A DNA stretch of 64,000 nucleotides, taken from assembly GCA_949358305.1 (NCBI GenBank), contig OX442314.1, forward strand, positions 55,995,369 through 56,059,368, given 5' to 3'. The translations under genes were made by a program, and so were the position numbers. The stretch comes from Strigamia acuminata (lineage: Eukaryota > Arthropoda > Chilopoda > Geophilomorpha > Linotaeniidae). Within the stretch, counting starts at the first letter, position 1, and each line of letters begins with the position of its first letter. The notes beneath the pieces are model-generated. The model had not been told where the DNA came from, searched no databases, and saw nothing but the letters and a program-made list of their open reading frames with translations. This document shows positions 41,582 through 51,394 of the stretch, in pieces.

Positions 41582-43445
41582 TTAATTTGAATGCTTTGCT
41601 AAATGTTTTTTCAAGTCATGTCTTTTTAGTTGCCCACTTGTAATACAGGAATAAGCACACGTATCACACTTGGGGATTTCATACTAAGGTCGAAATAACT
41701 AAGGTCGAAATTATCTTTTTTCATAAAATATTTCCTTAGTCGTATGTAACTAAGGTCGAAATGATTAAAGTCGAAATTACAGAAACCGAAATGACTAAGG
41801 TCGAAATGAATAAGGTCGAAATTCTGTTTCTACCTTATTCATGAATAAGGTCGAAATGACTAGGGTCGAAGTCCTGTTTCTACCTTTTCATGAATAAGGT
41901 CGAAACTCAAAAACTCAAAAACACGAGAATTTCACACGAGAATCTCGTGTCTTCTCTCTGGTAGCACACTGGCCTGAACGTTTTGGCGATGGGTCAAATT
42001 GGCAATTGAGAGAAAACGCGAGAAAACACGATTAAAACTGAAAACACGCGTAAAAAATAGTAAGAAGCTCTATTAAAACTGGAAAAACACGTAAAAGATG
42101 ATAAAACACCGATTAAAACCGAAAAAATATTAAAAACCATGAAAAACCGATTAAAACTTAAAAAAAACCTGAAAAATCATCAAAAAACCGAAAAAAAATG
42201 GGAAAAAAACATTAACAACTGTAAAAAACGGTTTAAAAATAAAAAACACCTTAAGAAATCATAAAAAAAATGATTAGAACGAGTTAAAACCAGTTGAAAA
42301 CCATGGAAAACCAAAAAAAAAGAATGGCGTGAATGTGCTGCAGTGAAGCACCGGGATAAATGCGCTATGGTGTTTCTTCCATTGTTTGATATTTTAAATA
42401 ATCAGGCCAGTGTGTTACCAGTAGTAACACACTTTATAGTGCCAAGAAACGTTCAAAAACCAAAAACCAAATCAAAATCAAAATGAAAACAAAATGAAAT
42501 CAAAATCAAAATGAAAACAAAATGAAATCAAAATCAAAATGAAAACAAATTTATTTAGGCTAAAATGAAGTTATTTTATTACTAATTCACAAAATAAATG
42601 ATCAAAATGAGAAAAAGTTAGTTCTAGAAGTTCTGGTTTCCTGAAAATATAAAACATGTGACAAAAAACATTTTTTAGAGTTATTAGAGAACGAGAGAAG
42701 ACACGAGATTCTCATGCGAAATTCTCATGTTTTGGAGTTTTAGAGTTTCGACCTTATTCATGAATAAGGTCGAAATTACATGTACCGAAATGACTAGGGT
42801 CGAAATGACTAAGGTCGAAATCCTATTTTGATCTTATTCATGAATAAGGTCGAAATGACTGAGGTCGAAATCCTGTTTCGATCTTATTCATGAATAAGGT
42901 CGAAATTACATATATCGAAATGACTAGGGTCGAAATGAATAAGGTCGAAATCCTGTTTCGACCTTATTCATTTCGACCCAAGTATCCCATCCCCACACTT
43001 GAATGGTTTTTCCCTCGTATGGGTTGCAATGTGAGTTTTTAGATTTCCATTTTGAGTGCAGCAAAAAGCACACAGATGGCACTTAAATGGTTTTTCCTCA
43101 GTATGTATTAATAAATGCCGTCTTAGATGTCCACTATGAATGCAGGAAAAAGAACACAAATGGCACTTGAATGGTTTTTCCCCAGTATGTATTAATAAAT
43201 GTTTATTTAAATTCCCACTTTCAACAGAAGAATATTCACACAAATGACACTGGAATGGTTTTTCCCCAGTATGTTTAAGCACGTGTTTTCTCAATTGCGA
43301 ATAATACGAACACGAATAATCACACAGGTTGCAACAGAAATCCTGACGTTTTTTTTCCATTTTTGATTTTGATGAAGTAATACCATATGAACTTGAATGG
43401 AGGATTGGCAGCGACTGTATTTATCACAAACTGAATACTTGTCCT
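41582..43445 (-). pseudogene. C2H2 zinc-finger gene split by a DNA transposon
   Basis: The minus-strand frame from ATG 43360 encodes four C2H2 fingers with TGEKPF-type linkers (HTGEKPFQCHLC, HTGEKPFKCHLC). The fifth finger is cut just after its first Cys (EKPFKC); the rest of it (CDTCAYSC ... H ... H) and the stop lie beyond the insertion at 41582-41672. Such proteins usually bind DNA in the nucleus. Upstream, an acceptor near 43445 opens a short stretch with a finger-like C-x-C/H pattern (VCDKYSRC, HMVLLH) in another frame; a run of eight A at about 43349-43356 lies between, so an old frameshift is possible. The product now would end in transposon sequence (GDGILGSK). Confidence 0.8.
41673..42993. 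mobile_element. non-autonomous DNA transposon, hAT-like by its 8-bp target duplication
   Basis: Flanked by CACACTTG at 41665-41672 and 42994-43001. Ends GGGATTTCATAC and GTATCCCATCCC form an imperfect terminal inverted repeat that extends into GGTCGAAAT repeats. No transposase ORF. Both sub-terminal regions (41684-41910 and 42745-42975) are arrays of AAGGTCGAAAT with the palindrome ACCTTATTCATGAATAAGGT or near-copies. The centre is A-rich simple sequence. Confidence 0.8.
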
Positions 43446-43856
43446 GAAATTAAAACAAGAAAAATCATACCGTGTACACTGAGTATGGAATTGATGGCTA
43501 CCATTACAAGAAAGTTAAATCAACGTACTTGTACTAAAACCTGCTAAAATTTCTGTGTAATTTAGCGAAGAGTCTCGTGGAGATTACAGAAGAGATCAAC
43601 ACGTTCGCGACGATAGGCTTAATGATTCGACGGAATCGCGCGTCCAATCCGTCTTGTTTGCGCTGAAACCTCTAAAAAAATTCATTTCTATTCATAAAAA
43701 CAAATCAGCAAGCAATGCGATCAATTATATTTACGGATATGCGAGTATTCTGCGAGGTATTTTCCCTTTCCCAGTGCCCGTTTTGGACGCACACAACACG
43801 TTGATGTTTCGTCGTTGCGTGAGGTTGAGGTGTCATGGCTCTGTGCGGCTCTGTGC
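43446..43856. other. upstream flank of zinc-finger gene, no exon recognised
   Basis: AT-rich; no other zinc-finger exon seen. Confidence 0.35.
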
Positions 43857-43970
43857 TGAGGCAAATTCCTTTGCACAAAGTGGGGGAGACAGGTGACCGA
43901 AGCCACCCAATGGTGGGGAAGACGAGTCATCCCCACCCCCTCAGGGCAGACGCCTGTACATTGACTAGAT
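43857..43970 (-). repeat. fragment related to the copy B LTR
   Basis: On the minus strand about 115 bases resemble 27925-28040 (AGTCAATG, GGCGTCTGCCCTG, ATTGGGTGGCTT, GTCACCTGTC, CTTTGTGCAAAGGAATT) at roughly 80 percent by eye: an older relative of the same LTR. Confidence 0.75.
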
Positions 43971-43973
43971 GCA

Positions 43974-43989
43974 CACAGTATATACTGTG
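43974..43989. repeat. 16-bp perfect palindrome
   Basis: CACAGTATATACTGTG, followed by two TAGATGCATA repeats. Confidence 0.7.
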
Positions 43990-45780
43990 CTAGATGCATA
44001 CTGTGCTAGATGCATAATATCTACTATTATGCAGATATGGAAGGAACAAAATTTTTGGTTTATTTCAAAAGCAACAGAACTTCAAAAAAAAGGAAAAACT
44101 TTCAACTGGTAGACAAGAAGAAAAGGCAAAGAAGACAGGAAAGTAATCCTAAGAAAAATTCACGTTAAGCTCTATGACTCAAACGAAAGGAGAAATTGTT
44201 TGAATCATGAACAAGAAAGCAGAACTCAAAAAGTCTTAATATAACTGTACAATGAGTGTTTAAAGCTGATTCCCATTGAACAGACCCAATACAAATATAG
44301 CTAAGAAAATACAAAATACAAAATAATGCCGAGAATGTGATTGTGCGCGCAGATTAATTTGGCAGTTAGGTTGCCAAAAAGGGTCGGAATTGCCGGGGGA
44401 CTTCGGCCTCTTGAACCGTCCTCAAAAAACCAATGGAGAGGCGGCGGCGGCCTTTATTGAACCGACTCAACCGGGAGGGGGTTGGGTAGGAAAATAAATA
44501 ACCACCCCTGCGTTTATTCGAGACAGTATGGTAGGCTTTATTTACTAAAGCTAAGTACACATGAGACTTTCAGACTCTGAATATTCAGAGTCTGAAATTT
44601 CAGGATGTCACGCTGCGCGCGAAATAATTCCGCCTGTGTGTTTGGCTGTGTCATTCCGTGCGCGGAAATTGTTTGGTACACACAATCCGTGCCCGGAAAT
44701 TGTTTGGTACAAACAATCCGTGCACGTGTTGTAAATACAAATGGCGACCACTTTTAAAAAATGTTGGAGTTAGATTGTGCAAAATAAATGGATTGATGTA
44801 TTTTTAAATTAATAATTAATAATAAATAATAAAATAAATTAATCAAACATTTTTAGTATTATCTGTCTTTGTATTCAGTATCCACCTCCACACCTTGTGT
44901 ACGACCGGTCACGATCGGTTGCATTACCACAATGCATTCTGGGTACTCAGAATCTGTTCGTGCACGGAAACAATTCAAGCTATTCCGTGCACCATCACTG
45001 CCGGAAAGAATAAAATTTCGGTTGCCAGAAAGTTTCCGTGTGTGGTAAGCGGAATCATGTGTACCACACTGAACCATTCTCCATTTCGAATGTCGTGTGA
45101 TTTTTTTCATCAACTCAAATGGTGAGTTCGTAAATATACGTGGCTTTGATTTGGATTCAGTTGTGTGGATCATTTGACGAATTTCGTTGTTTAATTGAGT
45201 TTGATCTCGAAATTTCCCATTCGGGCATGTTTAAATCTTTTTTCACATTTATTCGTTCTTTTGATGTGTAGTTTTTAACGATCTTTGCTCCATAATTTTT
45301 TTTCTGCAGCAAATGTATTTCCATTGACCAAAATGTTGTCTTTTCGTGCCAGAATTGTGACAACATGCAGGCACTAAATTTGTGTATAATGTTGGTCTTG
45401 TTAGTCTGCATTTCGATGAATGTAGCATTTTCCAACTGACATCCTGTATTCGTTTGTAAATGTTTTAGTGCAGACAAATTTTCGGGTCAGAAAAACATAA
45501 GTGTATGAGAGGAAGTAACAGCTGTTGTGCATGTTTTGTCTCAAATTGGGCACTTTGGACCTTGATAAGTTTCTGCTTTAATTTGCCTCACTCATTTTCC
45601 TTTGTGTGGCCCAGTTTAGGCGCAGTGAGCTGCAAACTGAGCTGCGAAACCATCGATTGTCATCTTTTCAGCTTTCCTCTTTTAATTTTGTGATTTTGTG
45701 CTTGGTTGAATAACTCACCAACACTCCTCCTCTGGTTTTGGTGCTCAATTTGTTCCGTCGGAATTTCCGCTCCAATCAGT
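43990..45780. other. repeat-derived intergenic DNA
   Basis: Holds a 30-bp perfect palindrome (44568-44597), three copies of CCGTGCNCGGAAATTGTTTGG-like sequence (44655-44725), and inverted GTACACATGA (44555) / TCATGTGTAC (45055-45064) that may bound a small DNA transposon. Minus-strand open frames at 44859-45477 have no recognisable domain. Confidence 0.4.
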
Positions 45781-45789
45781 GCTGGACTG

Positions 45790-46230
45790 GCCCGGCGGGC
45801 TAGGCCGCTGTGGCCTGTCGCAGCCGGCTGTAGCCTGTCCCGACTTCATTAATTGTGGCCCGGACACCCAGATTTCCCGGCCATAAATTTGTTCCCAGTC
45901 CAGCCCTGGCTCCAATACATGTGCCACACACCCAAAACGTCTCAAATGGCCGACGTTTGGTACCCTGCCCGTCCAGCGCCCATAAGGCGTCTTCCCATGT
46001 ACACTATTACAATTGGTGGATGTGGTCATGGTTAATTTCACATTTTGAGGGTGAGTTTATAATTATGACCAGCAGTGTATGTCTTGCAAGGTGGTCACCC
46101 AAGCTATCGCCCATCTGTAGCTCATTTTGCGCCATAAAATCCTGAATTATGGCTCCAGCCTCGATTTTAGCGCCCAGAAATTTCACAAACACCATTCGAG
46201 TATAATCGTCGACCGTGGTTTGAACAACGA
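45790..46230 (-). pseudogene. Ty1/copia integrase relic
   Basis: On the minus strand, DDYTRMVFVKFLGAKIEA (part of the integrase core, about 46215-46160) is followed, after a deletion and a frame change, by GKTPYGRWTGRVPNVGHLRR plus FGCVAHV (about 45985-45905), both standard copia Pol blocks. Stops and missing sequence show it is dead. Confidence 0.75.
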
Positions 46231-48761
46231 GTACTATTTATTGCTTTGTGAACTGTTGATCTATCCTGATTCGCCAACTGTTTCATCGTGCAATAATTTG
46301 TTTAGAACACTAATTTATGCACATATATTTATCGATTAATAATATAATTCAATTACCGGTGTACTTGTTTAGATGTTTCTTGCACATTTAAAAAGATTAC
46401 TGCTGAAACCGAGTATTTGAAAATTTATATATATGCCAGCTGAAAGGTAGAAATAAAGTCCATACTCTGGCTAATCTACAAACATTCTTTAAAAAAAATA
46501 TACAGGCTGGCCGGCTGCCTACTTTGCGGTTAATCTGATTTACTGTCTGACAAGTTCTCGTCACAAATATGACATATTTCTAGAACTGCGAGTGCGACAC
46601 TACCAACTTTGTACGTAGTAGCGGCTCAGCAAAAGATCTGCTACAAAATGTCAATACACCAAATGATCTACTCTAACCAAACGTAACGACGATAACGCTA
46701 ATTATACTACTAAAAATTGACCAAACTTATTAATTTTAAAAAATTAAAAAAAAAATTATAATTTACATGTCTAACGCTGAAAGATAGAAACGCCTCTTTG
46801 TGGTACACGTCGTTGAAATTGCGTATTTGGTAACCCAGACGGATTAATTTTCGATCGTCACTGTGGCTAATCACGACCTCAGGCTTCAGTTCTGCAGATT
46901 TTTCTTCTTTGCTTTTCTGGTTTTCAGAATTTAAATAATGATCGACGCCTTGTCATGCGACACCCGAGACGACAGCACGGAAAACGTCTCCCATAATTTC
47001 GTAACGACGATAACGCTAATTATACTACTAAAAATTGACCAAACTTTTATAACTACTCTGTATTGATTGCTTCTCTCTGTATTAGTTGTCATTCGCAAAG
47101 CGAGCTGCTGGTCGGCCTGGCCAGCCGGGGACTCAAGGACACTCTCCCCCCTATATTTGCACAAATGATGGTCAAGTCTTCCCTGCATTCTAGAAACAGA
47201 AATTCGTAAAAATTGACTCAATTTCCGCCAGTATGTCTTGCAATTGATTTATTGATATTTGAATAGTTGGTCTCTAAGATATATGCGTCCGTTTCTTCTG
47301 TAAAGTTTACTTCAAGCAGTTTCTAAACCACATAACCTTTCAAAAGAAAAAATCCAAGGTCTATTACCGTCAACTGTACAAGATTTGCATAATTAATTAA
47401 TAATAAAGAAGAATACTATTGTTTAAACTATCATGACGCAGCTGGGCAGACACAACAGTTTATTCTTTCAAAATGACAAAAATGACTAATTACAAAATGA
47501 AAAAAAGTGAGAAATATTTAGTGCAACAAAATAGAGGACATTGAATATATCTGACACACTCCAGGAGGAGCTGTGGGCCCTAGATTCACCAATCGGGTCC
47601 CCGGAAGTGACCCTTCTGGAAGTGGTGGCCCCTGAAACTGAAAGCTCTATAGGCCTCATAACGGAATTCTGCGTTGCGTTTACGAAGATTGTAACCGAAT
47701 CTGATCAATTTCCGGTCTTTGTGATTGTTAAATACGGCCTTTGCTTGTCCACGTTTGCTTGGTTTTTTAGTCGCTTTTTTAGTTTGAGAACTCCATATGT
47801 AGAAGCCTGTGGTCCGTGCGTGCGTGCTCGGTGTTTAGTAAACAGGTTGTTAAAAAAAAAGTTGAAAGAAACATCAACTTTAACACAAGAAATATAATAA
47901 AATGTTGAAAAAGTTGAATGAAACATCAACTTTAGTATTGGAAAATGCAGCAAATTAAGAAATAAATGTTGAGTTCTTTTGTGCAGATGTGTGCCATATT
48001 CTGCTTGCACTAAAATGCTAAAATGCTTGCACTAAAATGCAGTCGCCACAACTGAGCTATTAAAACTGAATACATTAACACAAGAAAAGGAAAAAATAAA
48101 TAAAAAAAATTTTTTGTTTTAAATGAAAGGAAAAAAATACTTTTTGGTCGTCAATTTCAGCTGAGTCGTAAAAAAAATTTCGTTTTCCTCCTACACTGGA
48201 GCGTCATTCACACGCGTTTTATAACACCCTCAAAAACTGGTTTATGACAAATTATAAAGTTTAATTATTAAATTACACTTCCTTCCATAAATACAAGACC
48301 ACTGCAATCTGAGCAGTTAAGCATTTTGAAAATTTTGTGTCTCTCTTTATTGGTGAATTTAGAGAAATAAAACAATTACCCAGTAATACTACATGAAAAA
48401 ATGAATAAAATGCGTATTTTAAAGTTTTAATAATCTAGATTTACTGTTTAGCCGTTTTAGCCACATAAGCTCTTCAGATTGGGTCGCCAATTCTTGTAGC
48501 AATGCTGCATTGCCATCACTGAGCTCTTACTTTAGCATGGGATAATAATCCATTAAAAATATGAAATCGATAATCTCAGGATTATTAGTGTTCTTATTCG
48601 ATGATGATGTTGGTTTTCTATCCATTGAGAAGGAACTAAAAACAAACATTGCACAAAATTCGATTTTCTTTTTTTTTATGTTTTTTTTGTATTTTATTAG
48701 ACAATAAAAAATAATCCCACCACACATTGAATATTTTAGAAAGTTATTAAGAGTAATTGAA
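46231..48761. other. intergenic with a 45-bp direct repeat
   Basis: ACGATAACGCTAATTATACT and following bases occur at 46684-46729 and 47002-47047, about 317 bases apart. No gene recognised; 47050-48760 is AT-rich and also contains the 3' flank of SF3B2. Confidence 0.5.
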
Positions 48762-50525
48762 TTAAAATTTAAAAGCATTGTACTTCTTCGGCTTCTTCGT
48801 ATCCTTCTTCATCGTCGTCTCCTTTTCCCTCTTCCGCTTAAGCGACTGTTTCGCAGTGTGTTCCGCCACCATGTCGCTGAGATCCGGTTTGGCCAAAAAA
48901 TTACTCTGCTGCTCGCCCACCGCTCTCTCGTACAACGCCGCCATCGCCGCCTCATCGCCCAACTCGCTCGGATCAACGGCCACCGCAACCCCGACCGAAA
49001 CTTTTGCGGCGGCCGACAAATCGTACACGTGACTCGACGCCAGCATCGCGCTCCCGTCCCGCACGCTCTTCTTCTCCGACAAAACCACATAAAGCGGCGC
49101 AGCTTCCGCCGAATCCATCTCGCTCTCAATCTTCCGTTTGCGCAGCTCGATCGCGTCCGGCGTCTCCAACCCCTCAATCATCGAGACCGAAACCCCGCCA
49201 TTGCCACCCTCGATCGGAGTCACCAAACCGCTCTCATCAATCTCGTCTTCTTTCTCATCTTCATCCTCATCCTCGCTCTCCAACTCGGACTCGGACTCTT
49301 CGTCCTCCATTTCCCCCCACAACTTCCGGTCTATCTCCTCTATCTCCTCTGCCCGCTCGCCCGCGCCGTCCCCGAACACGTCCCCGTAGAGCGGCCTGCC
49401 GGATTCGTCGACCGGCGGCTTGCCCCACCCGCCCGCGTGGTACCCGTACGCGCACCCGTCCGGAATCATCGCGGTCAACCCGGGCACCTTCAGGTTCGGA
49501 TACGACGGCGGCGGGCCGTAACGCTGCATCATGATCAGCCACGGCGGCGGGACCTTGTCGGAGTTTGGTCCGACGGGCATGCCCAAACACGATTTTAGGT
49601 CGTCCGACATTTCGCCCGGTCGTTTGGCCGCGTAGCGCGTCTCGAACTCTTTCCCCTCGTAGTACAACTCGCCGTGGCCGGTCATGACGGGCTTTGTCTG
49701 CCACCGGAAGAAGGCGTCGTGGAGTTTTTGGTAGTCCATGTCGATTTTTCCTAACTTGGGCCGCACTTTCTCCTTCATTTTGGATTTCAACGTCTTCTGG
49801 TCTTCCTTGTCTTGGACGGACTGGCGCATCTCCATGATGCCGGTGCGCGCGATGAAGTCGGGGAGTTTGAACGGCGGTTTCTCGAAGCCGCGCTTGCCTT
49901 GTAAGTATTTGCGCTTGAAGCACCAGTGGCGCGGCACGGGCACGGTGTTTCGGGTGGATTTGAGCGCCACGAGGAGTTCGGGATCTCGGGCGGTCGTGTC
50001 GTGGATCTCGATGACGTCCGGGCGGGCCGCGCGCTGCTTAAGGTCGGCGACAGTCGGCCGGCCGAGTTTCTTGGTTTTGCGCTTGGATGGTTTGGTCGGG
50101 TCGGGTTTGTCCTCGGCGTCGACCTGGTCGTCGAAGTCTTTGGGGATTTTCCGCAGGTCGGGTGTCGGAGCGGGGAGATCGTCCGGTTTGTTTCCCGGGA
50201 GTTTGAACGCGTGGAAGACGGCCGTGAATTCGAAATAACACGGATCAGTCAGCGTTAAATCCACGACGTCTTCGACGTATTCGATTTCGATGTCGTCGGG
50301 TTTTGTGGGTTGGTCTTCGGTTTCCCGTCGTTTTTCTTCCGTTTCTTCCTGGATTTGGTGTTTTCGGGCTTTGCTTTGCTTTTTCTTTAATTTCTTCTTC
50401 TGGTTTTTCGACGCTTTGGGTTTGCCGCCGTTGTCGTCCGACTTTCCGCCGGTGTTGGATTCGTCGTCAGCCGTTTCGTTTTCGGGATTATCTTCGGTCA
50501 GTTTTACTTGCAGTTGCTCGGTCAT
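48762..50525 (-). CDS. SF3B2: Splicing factor 3b subunit 2, single exon, 587 aa
   Basis: U2 snRNP component (SAP145) that contacts pre-mRNA near the branch site. Starts MTEQLQVKL; a Lys-rich region follows, then IEIEYVEDVVDL. The DUF382 core is at about 155-285 (RPTVADLKQ, ARPDVIEIHD, VPVPRHWCFKRKYLQGKRG, DYQKLHDAFFRWQTKP) and the PSP motif at about 295-350 (LGMPVGPNSDKVPPPWL, QRYGPPPSYPNLKVPGL). GYHAGGWGKPPVDE, an acidic run, SDMVAEHTAKQ and the family end KKYNAFKF follow. It is shorter than human SF3B2 (895 aa) because the N-terminal SAP and Pro-rich part is missing. The frame is intact and without introns, so it is either a compact gene or a functional retrocopy. Confidence 0.93.
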   Translation of the reverse strand: MTEQLQVKLTEDNPENETADDESNTGGKSDDNGGKPKASKNQKKKLKKKQSKARKHQIQEETEEKRRETEDQPTKPDDIEIEYVEDVVDLTLTDPCYFEFTAVFHAFKLPGNKPDDLPAPTPDLRKIPKDFDDQVDAEDKPDPTKPSKRKTKKLGRPTVADLKQRAARPDVIEIHDTTARDPELLVALKSTRNTVPVPRHWCFKRKYLQGKRGFEKPPFKLPDFIARTGIMEMRQSVQDKEDQKTLKSKMKEKVRPKLGKIDMDYQKLHDAFFRWQTKPVMTGHGELYYEGKEFETRYAAKRPGEMSDDLKSCLGMPVGPNSDKVPPPWLIMMQRYGPPPSYPNLKVPGLTAMIPDGCAYGYHAGGWGKPPVDESGRPLYGDVFGDGAGERAEEIEEIDRKLWGEMEDEESESELESEDEDEDEKEDEIDESGLVTPIEGGNGGVSVSMIEGLETPDAIELRKRKIESEMDSAEAAPLYVVLSEKKSVRDGSAMLASSHVYDLSAAAKVSVGVAVAVDPSELGDEAAMAALYERAVGEQQSNFLAKPDLSDMVAEHTAKQSLKRKREKETTMKKDTKKPKKYNAFKF

Positions 50526-51394
50526 TTTTTGCGTGGTGTTTGGGTAACAATGTGCTTTTTGCTGTGTTATGGCGATTTATGTATGCTGTGTTTGACGCGT
50601 TGGAATTACGTTTGTTTGTCCGCTGTGATTGGCCAACGATTAATCGAGGGTTTGTAACTCGTGGTTCGTGCCGACTTTGAAATGTAGATGGCGCCACTGT
50701 TTTCCCGTGTAGGCAGGAAAGCCACGCTGAATTAACCGGAGATTAGAGACGGGAAATCGGCCGCAGACGTGCCGAAAACGAGCGACTTTTGACGGCATCG
50801 TTTACGCGGATTTGCGTCGATTTGGGAAAAAGTCGAAGTTGGGTGACTTAAATACCTTGAATTAATTTTCACCGTTTCATCACGAGCAGATTTAATTTTT
50901 TTCTCGTTGATTATTGGTTTTTTTATTAGGAAAATCCAGAAAATGTAAAAATCTCACTCAGTGCACTTGACCTTTAAGAACTTGGCAGCAGCGCAAACAA
51001 TTTTTAATTGATTAATTGTTGTGTACAAATGTTGTTGAGTGATATCTCGGTGCCCAAGTTCCATAAACGACACACAGCTGTTTAGCTGGAACGAGTTACG
51101 TCTAATGTGGAGCACATTTCATCACTTTTTATTGAAGAGTACAAAGAAATGAGGTAACGGAAATTAAGTTTGGAAATTGAAACAGTCATCACAGGTTATG
51201 TACAAACTTATTACACGGAACATAGAAAATTGCACAAAATATCGATACGTTAAAAATTATATTTATATTTTTATGACTAGGTATTTAAATTATACTCCGT
51301 ATTTTACATTTTTGACTGTTTCACTGATTCGTCTCCTCCTTTTTTGATATGCACAAAACTGCTCTAGCAAAAGGAAAAATTTGTCATTCCGATC
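50526..51394. other. intergenic between SF3B2 and NOL4
   Basis: SF3B2 promoter side and NOL4 3' flank. No other gene seen. Confidence 0.4.

Noticed and set aside
47541-47897. 118-codon plus-strand ORF
   Set aside because: No conserved motif, in repeat-rich intergenic DNA; first codon is not a convincing start.
48858-49598. 246-codon ORF antisense to SF3B2
   Set aside because: Shadow of the GC-rich SF3B2 frame; composition is Arg/His/Pro-rich with no recognisable domain.
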